Made by a program: the position numbers and the translations under genes. From Streptomyces sennicomposti (GTDB lineage Bacteria; Actinomycetota; Actinomycetes; Streptomycetales; Streptomycetaceae): a stretch of 64,000 nucleotides of DNA. The stretch covers positions 1 to 64,000 of the forward strand of contig NZ_JAIOAB010000024.1 of the NCBI RefSeq assembly GCF_019890635.1, in the 5' to 3' direction. The notes beneath the pieces were generated by a model, which ran no database searches, was not told where the DNA came from, and worked only from the letters and a program-made list of their open reading frames with translations. Below, in pieces: positions 26,874-36,251 of this stretch (positions within the stretch are counted from its first letter, which is position 1; each line of letters starts with the position of its first letter).

Positions 26874-28382
26874 ATGAACTCCGCCGAGCACCGGCCCGAG
26901 GCCGCGGGCGCCCCGACCCCCGCCCCCCGCCCTGACCTGCCCGCGGACGCCTCAAGTGCGGTGCGGGACGGGGGCGTTCCGTGCGCGTCCGGGGCCGGGT
27001 GCGGCTCCGGGTTCGGGTCCGGCTCCGGGTCCGGGTCCGGGTCCGGGTCCGGCTCCGGGTCCGGGTCCGGCTCCGGGTCCGGGTCCGGCTCCGGCTCCGC
27101 GGAGATCCCGGGCCCGGCCCTGCCCGCGGACGCGTCGGGCACGGTACCGGTGGCGGCGGGGTCGAGCGCGGTGCCGGGCGCGGAAGCGTCGAGCACGGTG
27201 TCGGAGGCAGCGGCGTCGAGCGCGGTGCCGGCTGCGGAGGCGTCGAGTCCGGCGTCGGCCGTGGAGGCATCGAGCACGGCATCGGCCGCGGACGCCTCAA
27301 GTGCGGTGCCGGCCGCGGGCGTCCGGCGTGCGGCCGTGTCGGCGGAGGTGCGGCGACCGGTCCCGGCCGCGGAGGTGCGGCGGCCGACGCTGAACGCCGT
27401 GGCCGCGCGCGCCGGGGTCGGCCGCGGCACGGTCTCCCGGGTGATCAACGGCTCCCCCAAGGTGAGCGAGCGGTCCCGGGCCGCCGTCGAGCAGGCCATC
27501 GCCGAACTCGGTTACGTCCCCAACCGCGCCGCCCGTTCCCTGGTCACCCGCCGCACCGACTCGGTCGCCCTGGTCGTCCCGGACGCCGAGACCCGGCTCT
27601 TCTCCGAGCCGTACTTCTCGGAGATCATCCGGGGCGTGTCGGCCGGACTCGCGGGCGCGGGGATGCAGTTGCTGCTGGTGCTGGCGCGGGACGCGCAGGA
27701 GTACGCGCGGCTCGCCTCGTACCTGTCCGCGCAGCGGGTGGACGGCGTGCTGATGATGGCGGTGCACAGCGAGGACACGCTGCCCGACCGGCTGGAGGAA
27801 CTCGCGGTGCCGACCGTGCTGGCCGGCCGCCGCAGCCACCGCGAACCGCTGGGACACGTCCGCGCGGACAACAGCGGCGGCGCCCGGGTCGCCGTACGGC
27901 ATCTGCTGGCCTCCGGGCGGCGGGCCGTCGGAACCATCACCGGGCCGCTCGACATGGACGTCGCGCGGGACCGGCTCGACGGCTACCGCGAGGCGCTGCG
28001 GGAGGCGGGCGTCGCCGTCGAGGACGACCTGATCGCGAGCGGCGACTTCACGGAGGAGGGCGGGCGCGCGGCCATGCGGGAGCTGCTGCGCCGCCGTCCG
28101 GACCTGGACGCCGTGTTCGCGGCGTCCGACGTGATGGCCTCGGGCGCGGTGCTGGAACTGCGCGCCACGGGACGGCGGGTGCCGCACGACGTCGCCCTCA
28201 TCGGTTTCGACGACTCCATCGTGGCCCGGCACATCGATCCCCCGCTGACCAGCGTGCGCCAGCCGCTGGAGGAGATGGGCCGCACCATGGCGAGCCTGCT
28301 GCTGGACGAGATCGCCCACCGCGGCACCGGCCACCGCGAGGTGGTCCTGCCGACGGAGCTGGTGGTGCGCGAGTCGGCCTGA
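26874..28382 (+). CDS. cebR: CebR-type LacI repressor with a long repetitive N-terminal extension
   Basis: 502 aa; a LacI/CebR protein is normally ~350. The HTH only begins near residue 169 (RRPTLNAVAARAGVGRGTVS), followed by hinge and sugar-binding domain ending VVLPTELVVRESA. Before it: a Gly-Ser run (residues ~43-75) and Ala/Ser/Val repeats of the EASSTVSEAAASSAVPAA type (~84-150). GGAAGG seven bases before ATG 26874 supports the long form; internal GTG codons around residues 150-165 could give a normal-length protein. It diverges from cebEFG and precedes a GH1 gene with CebR boxes. Cellobiose should be the inducer, by analogy. Confidence 0.85.
   Translation: MNSAEHRPEAAGAPTPAPRPDLPADASSAVRDGGVPCASGAGCGSGFGSGSGSGSGSGSGSGSGSGSGSGSGSGSAEIPGPALPADASGTVPVAAGSSAVPGAEASSTVSEAAASSAVPAAEASSPASAVEASSTASAADASSAVPAAGVRRAAVSAEVRRPVPAAEVRRPTLNAVAARAGVGRGTVSRVINGSPKVSERSRAAVEQAIAELGYVPNRAARSLVTRRTDSVALVVPDAETRLFSEPYFSEIIRGVSAGLAGAGMQLLLVLARDAQEYARLASYLSAQRVDGVLMMAVHSEDTLPDRLEELAVPTVLAGRRSHREPLGHVRADNSGGARVAVRHLLASGRRAVGTITGPLDMDVARDRLDGYREALREAGVAVEDDLIASGDFTEEGGRAAMRELLRRRPDLDAVFAASDVMASGAVLELRATGRRVPHDVALIGFDDSIVARHIDPPLTSVRQPLEEMGRTMASLLLDEIAHRGTGHREVVLPTELVVRESA
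27000..27098. repeat. Hexanucleotide (GGNTCC) array encoding Gly-Ser in cebR
   Basis: About 16 units of GGGTCC or GGCTCC, in phase with the cebR frame, encoding alternating Gly and Ser. Pure short-unit repetition suggests slippage growth and length variation between strains. Confidence 0.9.
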
Positions 28383-28487
28383 GGGCTCGGGCGGCCTCCC
28401 CGCTCGGCGCCCCGGACGGCCGTCGGCGGCATCCCGCCTCGTCGGCGCCTCGGACGCCCCGAACTCTTTCGAGACCCCCTTCCGTCG

Positions 28488-28501
28488 TGGGAGCGCTCCC
28501 A
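28488..28501. promoter_or_regulatory. CebR operator, perfect palindrome
   Basis: TGGGAGCGCTCCCA, exact match to the CebR box, 38 bp upstream of the next box and 51 bp from the GH1 start. A -10-like CATAAT lies just after it at 28504-28509, so bound repressor would cover the promoter. Confidence 0.9.
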
Positions 28502-28525
28502 TGCATAATGGGCGGACCCGACTCG

Positions 28526-28538
28526 TGGGAGCGATTCC

Positions 28539-28539
<1 letters not shown>
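28526..28539. promoter_or_regulatory. CebR operator overlapping a start codon
   Basis: TGGGAGCGATTCCA, two mismatches to the palindrome. Its last base is the A of the GH1 ATG at 28539 and its GGGAG is the ribosome binding site seven bases before the start. Confidence 0.75.
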
Positions 28540-29966
<1,427 letters not shown>

Positions 29967-29968
29967 CG

Positions 29969-29990
29969 CCCCGGCCGGGCGGCCGGGGCC
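29969..29990. terminator. Terminator-like hairpin after the second GH1 gene
   Basis: A perfect 9-bp stem GCCCCGGCC with loop GGGC, just after the GH1 stop and before the convergent chitinase; two CCGGGGCCGTCGG-like copies follow. Confidence 0.6.
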
Positions 29991-30085
29991 GTCGGCCGGG
30001 GCCGTCGGCCGGGGAGGTGCGGGCGCGGCACACGGGAGTCGGGGGGAGTGCCGCGCCCCACCGGGCCGTGGGCCCGGGCGGTACG

Positions 30086-31552
30086 TCAGTTGTAGGCGCC
30101 GAACGCCTTGCTGAAGGCGTACGCGTCCTGGGTGACGGAGCTGCAGGTGGCGTCCGCGGTGGGCTTGGCGCCGCCGGCGCACTGCTTGTCGCGGGTGGCG
30201 GACCACATGGAGAGCCAGCCGAGGCCCTTGGACTTGGCGAAGTTCACCAGCTGGGTGGCGTCGTCCACCTTGAAGACCTCCGAGGAGACGTCGTTGACGC
30301 CGATCATCGGGGTGACGGCGACCGTCTTCCAGGCGGCGCTGTCGGACAGGGCGAGGACGCTCTTGATCTGGGCCTGGGTGGCGGTGGCGGCCTGCTCGGC
30401 GTAGGCGCCCATGTCGCCGTTGTAGGAGGCGCCGTAGTCCATCGCCATGATGTTGACGGTGGAGATCTTCACGCCGTTGGTCTTGGCGTTCGCCAGCAGG
30501 TTGACGCCGTCCTGCGTCAGGCCCTCGGGCATGACGGGCAGCGTGAAGGAGACGTCCAGGCCGGGGTGCTGCTGCTGGAGCTCGGCGATGGCCTGGGCGC
30601 GGCGGGTGTTGGCGGCGGTGTTGGGCAGCGCGCCGCCCTCGACGTCGAAGTCGACCTTGGTCAGCTTGTACTGGTCGACCGCCTTCCCGTAGGCCGCCGC
30701 CAGCGCGTCCGCCGAAGTGCAGGTGGTGGCGAGTTCGGAGCCGGACGCGCCGCCGAAGGAGACCCGTACGTCGCCGCCCTTGGCGCGCAGCGCGCCGATC
30801 TGGGCGGCCACCGCGTCGCTCGCGAGGTCGGTCACGCCGCCCCACTTGGGGGTGCAGCCGCCGCCGTCGGTGACGAAGGCGAGGTTGTAGTTCTTCACGC
30901 CCGTCGCGTCGGCGCTCGCGAGCAGGTCGAAGGCCGGGTAGAGGGAGGTGTCGACGTAGGGGGCGAAGCCGGCGGTCGCGGTGGTGCCGGTTCCGGTGCC
31001 GGTGCTCTGGGAAGCGGTGGGGGTCGGCGTCGAGGTGGCGGGCGGCGCGGTGGTCTGGGTGGCGGTGGGCGCCGGGGTGGGGGTGGCGGTCTGGGTGGGG
31101 CGGCCGCTGGGCTCGGGGGTGGCGGCGCCGTCCGCGGAACAGGAGGCGCCGTCGATCCGGCAGCCGGTCGGGTCGCCGCTGCCGTCCACGACGAAGCCGA
31201 CGGTGACCGTCTTGCCGGGGGCGAGCCCGGCGGTGTCCCACTTGGCCGGCTTCACGGTGACGTGCCGGCCGCTGACCGTGGACTCGCCGTTCCACAGCGA
31301 GCCGAGCTTGGCGCCCGCCGGCAGGTCGAACTCCAGCGTCCAGTCCTTCTCCGTCCGGCCGCTGTCGTTGGTGACGACGTACTGCCCGGTGTAGCCGGTC
31401 GACCAGTCGCTGGTCTTCGTGTACGCGGCGCCGACGCCGGCCGCCTGCGCGGTGGCGGTGAAGACGAGCGCGCCGCCGCCCACCACGGCCGCCGCGACGA
31501 GACCGCCGATCACCTTGTTCCTGCCACTGATCCTGCGCCGGTGCGTGCTCAT
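30086..31552 (-). CDS. Secreted chitinase: CBM2, Pro/Thr linker, GH18
   Basis: 488 aa from ATG 31552. A signal peptide (VIGGLVAAAVVGGGALVFTATAQA) is followed by a family 2 carbohydrate-binding module (~45-145, with WSTGYTGQYVVTN and the Cys pair CRIDGASC), a Pro/Thr/Ser linker (~150-195) and a compact GH18 domain. The DxxDxE signature is DFDVEG; YGASYNGDMG and the final WSATRDKQC fit the bacterial chitinase group without the insertion domain. It degrades chitin outside the cell. No DasR site is seen in the 173-bp upstream gap. Confidence 0.92.
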   Translation of the reverse strand: MSTHRRRISGRNKVIGGLVAAAVVGGGALVFTATAQAAGVGAAYTKTSDWSTGYTGQYVVTNDSGRTEKDWTLEFDLPAGAKLGSLWNGESTVSGRHVTVKPAKWDTAGLAPGKTVTVGFVVDGSGDPTGCRIDGASCSADGAATPEPSGRPTQTATPTPAPTATQTTAPPATSTPTPTASQSTGTGTGTTATAGFAPYVDTSLYPAFDLLASADATGVKNYNLAFVTDGGGCTPKWGGVTDLASDAVAAQIGALRAKGGDVRVSFGGASGSELATTCTSADALAAAYGKAVDQYKLTKVDFDVEGGALPNTAANTRRAQAIAELQQQHPGLDVSFTLPVMPEGLTQDGVNLLANAKTNGVKISTVNIMAMDYGASYNGDMGAYAEQAATATQAQIKSVLALSDSAAWKTVAVTPMIGVNDVSSEVFKVDDATQLVNFAKSKGLGWLSMWSATRDKQCAGGAKPTADATCSSVTQDAYAFSKAFGAYN

Positions 31553-31725
31553 CGTGCCTGCCTTCACTGTTCACGAGGGGGGTGCGGTGCGGCAGCACGC
31601 TAGCGACCCGGAATCGGGCAATCCGCCTGATCCGGACCGCCGTTGAGCTTCTTAGGGTGCGCTTAAGGAAGGGATCGGGGACGGTTAAAGATCGCTGCGC
31701 GCAGTGGCCTCCCCCGCTCGCTCCG

Positions 31726-33102
31726 TCACTTCGCCGCCAGGCGTCTGCGGCGCCGTACGGCTCCCCGGTGGCCGCGGCGGGCGGCGGGGCCGCGGCCGTC
31801 GAGCTGGAGCCAGATACGCACCTCGGTGCCGCCGAGGACGGAGGAGCCGATCCGGACGTCGCCGCCGGTGGACTCCGCCAGCCGCCGCACGATGTCGAGG
31901 CCGAGGCCGGTCGAGCCGTCGCTGCCCGATCCGCTGCCGCGCAGCATGGCCGCGTCCGGGTCGGGTATGCCGGGCCCCGCGTCGGAGACGAGCACGATCA
32001 CCGCGTCGTCGCCGTTGTGCACGTCGACGGCGAACGCCGTGCCCTCCGGGGTGTGCCGGAAGACGTTGCCGAGCAGGGCGTCCAGGGCGGCGGCGAGGTC
32101 CGCCCGGGCCACCGGCACCCGCACCGGCCGCTCCACCCCGGCCAGCCGCCACTTGCGGCCCTCGTCCTCGGCGAGCGCGGACCAGAACCCCATCCGCTCC
32201 CGGACCACCTCGGCCGCGTCGCAGCCGGCGCCCGGTCCCGCGGCGGCCGTCTGCGGCTTGGCCTCCCGGGCGGTGCGGATGATGGTGTCCACCTCGCGCT
32301 CCAGCTGCGCCACCGCGGCCCGGGTCTGGTCGGCGGCCGGGCCGTCGCCGAGCGAGGCCGCGTTCAGCCGCAGCACGGTCAGCGGGGTGCGCAGCCGGTG
32401 CGAGAGGTCGGCGGCCAGCTCCCGCTCGTTGGCGAGGAGCTGGACGACCTGGTCGGCCATGGAGTTGAACGCGACCGCCGCCAGGCGCAGTTCGGTCGGG
32501 CCGTCCTCGGGCACCCGCGCGCCGAGCTTGCCCTCGCCCAGTTCGTGCGCGCCCTGAACGAGCCGCTGCGCGGGCCGCACCATCCGCACCCCGAGCCGGT
32601 CGGCGACGGCGACGGAGCCGACGACGAGCGCCACGCCGACCCCGGCGAGGACCGCCCACGCGGTGCCGACGCCGTTGCTCGTCTCGGCCTCGGGGACGTA
32701 GACCTCGACCACCGCGATGGCCCCGGAGCTGAGCGCGACCGGCTGGAGCAGGACGGAACCGCCGGGCGTGCCGGTGGTGAAGGCGCGGCCCATCCGCCGG
32801 ACGGCCGCGATGTCCGCCTCGGCGGCCCGGCGGCGGCCGATGTCGACGGCCGGCTCGCCGTCGGTCGCCGGTATGTGCACGGCCATCTCGGTGTCCGAGC
32901 CGGCCGAGGCGACGACCCGTTCGAGCTGGTCGTGGTCGGTGGTGATGGACAGCGCGGGCGCCACGGCGGCGGCCTGGCGCTCGGCGTGGGAGAAGGCGCG
33001 GTCCCGGGCCATCTCCTTGACGACCAGGCCGAGCGGCACGGCGAAGGCGACCACGACCATGGTGGTGACCGCCAGGCAGACCTTGACCAGGGCCCATCTC
33101 AT
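31726..33102 (-). CDS. Sensor histidine kinase
   Basis: 458 aa. An N-terminal transmembrane helix (KVCLAVTTMVVVAFAVPLGLVV), a ~110-residue extracytoplasmic domain, a second helix (AWAVLAGVGVALVVGSVAVA), HAMP (RMVRPAQRLVQGAHELGEG), HisKA with phospho-His in ADLSHRLRTPLTVLRLNA, then HATPase_c (LLGNVFRHTPEG, DAGPGIPD, GSTGLGLDIVRRLAE). Its ATG lies within the TGA of the regulator gene (ATGA), so the pair is coupled. Signal unknown. Confidence 0.92.
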   Translation of the reverse strand: MRWALVKVCLAVTTMVVVAFAVPLGLVVKEMARDRAFSHAERQAAAVAPALSITTDHDQLERVVASAGSDTEMAVHIPATDGEPAVDIGRRRAAEADIAAVRRMGRAFTTGTPGGSVLLQPVALSSGAIAVVEVYVPEAETSNGVGTAWAVLAGVGVALVVGSVAVADRLGVRMVRPAQRLVQGAHELGEGKLGARVPEDGPTELRLAAVAFNSMADQVVQLLANERELAADLSHRLRTPLTVLRLNAASLGDGPAADQTRAAVAQLEREVDTIIRTAREAKPQTAAAGPGAGCDAAEVVRERMGFWSALAEDEGRKWRLAGVERPVRVPVARADLAAALDALLGNVFRHTPEGTAFAVDVHNGDDAVIVLVSDAGPGIPDPDAAMLRGSGSGSDGSTGLGLDIVRRLAESTGGDVRIGSSVLGGTEVRIWLQLDGRGPAARRGHRGAVRRRRRLAAK

Positions 33103-33803
33103 CGCAACGGCTCCGCTCCGGGCGGTTCCAGCTTCACGCCGACGCCCCTGAGGGTGTGCAGATAGCGGGGCCGGGCGGCGGTCTCCCCCAGCTTGCGGCG
33201 CAGCCAGGACAGATGGACGTCGATGGTCTGGTCGTCGCCGTAGGACTGCTGCCACACCTCGGCCAGCAGCTCCCGGCGCGCCACGACGACGCCGGGCCGG
33301 CCGGCCAGGAAGGCGAGCAGGTCGAACTCGCGCCGGGTGAGGTCCAGTCGCACACCGTCCAGTTCGGCCTGGCGGCGCAGCGGATCGACGGTGAGGCCGC
33401 CGACGCGCAGGACGGGGGACGGCGCGGCCTCGGCCGGTCCGGAGCGGGCGCGGCGCAGCACGGCGGCCATGCGCGCGAACAGGTGCTCGACCGAGAACGG
33501 TTTGGTCAGATAGTCGTCCGCCCCGGCGTTGAGCAGCCGGACCACCTCCGCCTCGTCGTCGCGCGCGGTGGCGACGATGACGGGCACGTCGGTGATGCCG
33601 CGCAGCATCTTCAGGGCCTCGGAGCCGTCCAGGTCCGGCAGTCCGAGGTCCAGGATGACGACGTCGAAGCGGAGGTGGGCGACCTCGCGCAGCGCCTCCA
33701 GCGCGGTGCCGACGCTGCGCACGGTGTGCGAGGCGTCGGTCAACTGCCGGATGAGCGCCGAGCGTACGAACTGGTCGTCCTCGACCACGAGCACACTTGC
33801 CAT
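33099..33803 (-). CDS. OmpR-family response regulator
   Basis: 234 aa. Receiver domain: VVEDDQFVRSA with the acidic pair, phospho-acceptor Asp in VVILDLGLPDLDG, Lys in YLTKPF. Winged-helix domain: LDLTRREFDLLAFLAGRPG and TIDVHLSWLRRKLGE. Partner of the downstream kinase. No target site could be read. Adjacency to the chitinase is not evidence that it controls it. Confidence 0.93.
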   Translation of the reverse strand: MASVLVVEDDQFVRSALIRQLTDASHTVRSVGTALEALREVAHLRFDVVILDLGLPDLDGSEALKMLRGITDVPVIVATARDDEAEVVRLLNAGADDYLTKPFSVEHLFARMAAVLRRARSGPAEAAPSPVLRVGGLTVDPLRRQAELDGVRLDLTRREFDLLAFLAGRPGVVVARRELLAEVWQQSYGDDQTIDVHLSWLRRKLGETAARPRYLHTLRGVGVKLEPPGAEPLR

Positions 33804-33947
33804 GCGCCGCACCGTACGCCATGGACGCGAGGGCGGTGCGGGCCTGTGGACAACTCCGGCCGGACCCCGGCCGGCTGTGGACAACTCCTTGTGGACCACC
33901 TCACGCCGGGCCCCTGACGCCGCCCCGGGCGGGGTGCGTGCGGCAGT

Positions 33948-34487
33948 ATGACCGCGATGCACAGAGGACTCGTACACGTACTGGCGTGGTCGCTCGCCAC
34001 CGGCGCTGCGGCCACCCTGTCGTGGTGGGGCGTCCACACGGTGATGGCGGGCACGGCCTACGATCCGCCGCGCGCCCTGCCCATCACGGCGGCCGAGGCC
34101 AAGGCGAAGGAGCCGTCGCCGACCGCCTCCGCCACCCGTGGGCCGGCCGCGCCGCCGAGCACCCCGGCCGCCTCTGCCACCCCGTCCCGGACCTCCGCCG
34201 CCCCGCGCCCCCCGGCGTCCGCGTCCGCCGCGCGCACCACTCCCTCCCCCACCGCGACGGCCGCCGGCCGGGTCGAGAGCTACGACACCGACGGCGGCCG
34301 GGTGGTCTTCGACCTCGGTCCGGCCGCCGCGACCCTGGTCTCGGCGACCCCGGGCACGGGCTGGTCGATGCAGGTGTGGAAGACGGCGTCGTGGATCCGG
34401 GTGGAGTTCACCTCGGGCGCCGACCGGGTGTCGGTCATCTGCACCTGGCACGACGGCCCGCCACGGGTGGAGGTGGGCGACTACTAG
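33948..34487 (+). CDS. Membrane-anchored or secreted protein with Pro/Ser/Thr linker
   Basis: 179 aa. An N-terminal hydrophobic segment (LVHVLAWSLATGAAATLSWWG), a ~70-residue Ala/Pro/Ser/Thr linker, and a small C-terminal domain (RVESYDTDGGRVVFDLGPAA to VICTWHDGPPRVEVGDY) likely to be an extracytoplasmic beta-fold. Diverges from the response regulator. Function not known; ATG 33957 is an alternative start. Confidence 0.7.
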   Translation: MTAMHRGLVHVLAWSLATGAAATLSWWGVHTVMAGTAYDPPRALPITAAEAKAKEPSPTASATRGPAAPPSTPAASATPSRTSAAPRPPASASAARTTPSPTATAAGRVESYDTDGGRVVFDLGPAAATLVSATPGTGWSMQVWKTASWIRVEFTSGADRVSVICTWHDGPPRVEVGDY

Positions 34488-34488
34488 G

Positions 34489-34543
34489 GCGTCGCTTCCA
34501 GGACGTCGCTCCCCGGACGTCGCTTCCAGGACGTCGCTTGGCC
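34489..34543. repeat. Tandem 14-bp repeat between convergent genes
   Basis: Four units of the form GGACGTCGCTTCCA (the first has GGCGTC, the second ends CCCC, the last ends TTGGC). Lies in the gap between two converging stops; may act as transcript ends or be neutral. Confidence 0.85.
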
Positions 34544-34568
34544 CCATCTGCCGCCCGCGGAGTGCGGT

Positions 34569-35438
34569 TCAGCGGAAGACGGAGGGCGGTGGGGCCGGTG
34601 AGGCGACGGCCGCCGCGTCCGTCACCGGCAGGGCGCCGCCGGTGAAGTCGGTCAGCTCGCGGCCGTGTTCGACACGGCCCGGGTGCGGGTCGGAGGCGGC
34701 CCTGCGGGTCAGCTCGGCAACCGGCAGCGGCAGGTCGGAGGCGACGAGGACGGCGTTGCCGAAGCGCTTGCCGCGCAGCACGGTGGGGTCGGCGACCAGG
34801 GCGAGTTCGGCGAACCGGGCGGCGGCGGTGGCGATCTGGCCGCGCAGATGGGCCAGCGGCGGCCCGTCGGCGAGGTTGGCGGCGTAGCGGCCGCCGGGCT
34901 TCAGCGCCCTGCGGACCTCGTCCAGGAACTCCGTGGAGGTGAGGTGGGCGGGGGTGCGGGCGCCGCTGAACACGTCGGCTATCACGAGGTCGGCCCAGCC
35001 GTCGGGCACCTTGGCGAGTCCGGCGCGGGCGTCGGCGGAACGTATCCGGATGCGCGCGTTCGCGTCCAACGGCAGCTCACGGCGCACCAGTCGGACGAGG
35101 GCCGCGTCGCGCTCGACCACCTGCTGGGTGGAGCGGGGGCGGGTGGCGGCGACATAGCGGGCGAGGGTGAGCGCGCCGCCGCCGAGGTGGACGGCGTGGA
35201 CGGGCTTGCCGGGCGGCGCGGCCAGGTCGATGACGTGCCCGAGCCGGCGCTGGTACTCGAAGGAGAGGTGCGCCGGGTCGTCCAGGTCGACGTGGGACTG
35301 CGGGGCGCCGTCGATCAGCAGGGTCCAGGCGCGGGGCCGCTCCCTGTCGGGGACGAGCTGCGCGAGGCCGCCGTCCACCCGCTCGCTCACGGCTTCGACG
35401 GCGCCACGCTCACGGCGCGGGCTCCTGGACCTTCCCAT
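34569..35438 (-). CDS. Spermidine-synthase-like methyltransferase-fold protein
   Basis: 289 aa. Rossmann core with HAVHLGGGALTLARYVAATRP (nucleotide/SAM loop), QQVVERDAALVRLVRRELPL, and LVIADVFSGARTPAHLTSTEFL, the pattern of fused spermidine-synthase-like proteins. The catalytic polyamine-site residues are not clear, so true spermidine synthase activity should not be assumed; many actinobacterial members are of unknown function. Confidence 0.8.
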   Translation of the reverse strand: MGRSRSPRRERGAVEAVSERVDGGLAQLVPDRERPRAWTLLIDGAPQSHVDLDDPAHLSFEYQRRLGHVIDLAAPPGKPVHAVHLGGGALTLARYVAATRPRSTQQVVERDAALVRLVRRELPLDANARIRIRSADARAGLAKVPDGWADLVIADVFSGARTPAHLTSTEFLDEVRRALKPGGRYAANLADGPPLAHLRGQIATAAARFAELALVADPTVLRGKRFGNAVLVASDLPLPVAELTRRAASDPHPGRVEHGRELTDFTGGALPVTDAAAVASPAPPPSVFR

Positions 35439-35560
35439 GGGGACATTGTCGCAAGCCGCGAGGGGGGCACGCGCGGGCGGTGACGGTGCGTGGCCGCGCG
35501 GGGCGGTACGGGCGAACGGCGCCGCAGCGTCACGTCCGCGGAGTCAGCGGCAGCCGCGAG

Positions 35561-35968
35561 TCAACGGCAGCTGTCGGCCGCCGCGATCAGCCGGGCCGCC
35601 TCGCCCAGGGCGCGGCGCAGTACGGCCGGGTCCGTCGCCGGGTCGGCCTCGTCGGGCGGGAGGAGCCAGTCCGAGCCCTCCACGGGCGGTTCGGGCGCCA
35701 GGCGCAGGCCCCGCCCGTCGGTGCCGGTGCAGGTGCTGCCCGGCACGTCCCAGCCCTCGGCGGTGCCCGCCGGCACCACGAAACCCAGGGTGTCGCCGCC
35801 GTCGTCGTGCAGAACGGGGCCCACCGCCTCCCCCGTCCCGCGGCGCAGGATGTCGACCGCCTCCAGGCCCTGTCGCGCCGGCACCGTCACCAGGTCGCAC
35901 CCGGTCCGCGCTGCCGGCGGTGGACACGGATCGACGCTCCCACTGGTCTGCGTCCCGGCCTCCACCAC
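35561..35968 (-). CDS. Conserved hypothetical protein
   Basis: 135 aa from GTG 35968, preceded by GAGGAGGGG five bases away; a longer frame to 36031 lacks such a site. Cytosolic, rich in Gly/Asp/Pro: GLEAVDILRRGTGEAVGPVL, then GFVVPAGTAEGWDVPGSTC and DWLLPPDEADPATDPAVLRRAL. The middle resembles the small 'PPG-W-LPG' proteins common in Streptomyces, of unknown role. Diverges from the TPR regulator. Confidence 0.65.
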   Translation of the reverse strand: MVEAGTQTSGSVDPCPPPAARTGCDLVTVPARQGLEAVDILRRGTGEAVGPVLHDDGGDTLGFVVPAGTAEGWDVPGSTCTGTDGRGLRLAPEPPVEGSDWLLPPDEADPATDPAVLRRALGEAARLIAAADSCR

Positions 35969-36251
35969 GGATACCCCTCCTCGTGAGTCGACGGGCGGGA
36001 GTCGGGTTGGCTCCCGGTCCATGGGGTACAACGCGGCGGCGCGTCAACGGCTACGGCCGAAGACAGCCTCAAAGGATGGCAGTTCATGGCAGATCGCGGA
36101 GGGGATATCCGGTTTGTGGCCAAACTCCGCGTGGCGGAGCGGACACAGCGGGTACGTTCTTGCTCGCCGGAAACAGGGTGGCACCGGGACGACCCGGACA
36201 ACTCACCCCGTATCCGGCATGGTTCGACGGTTCGCACGAGAGGGCCCGGCC

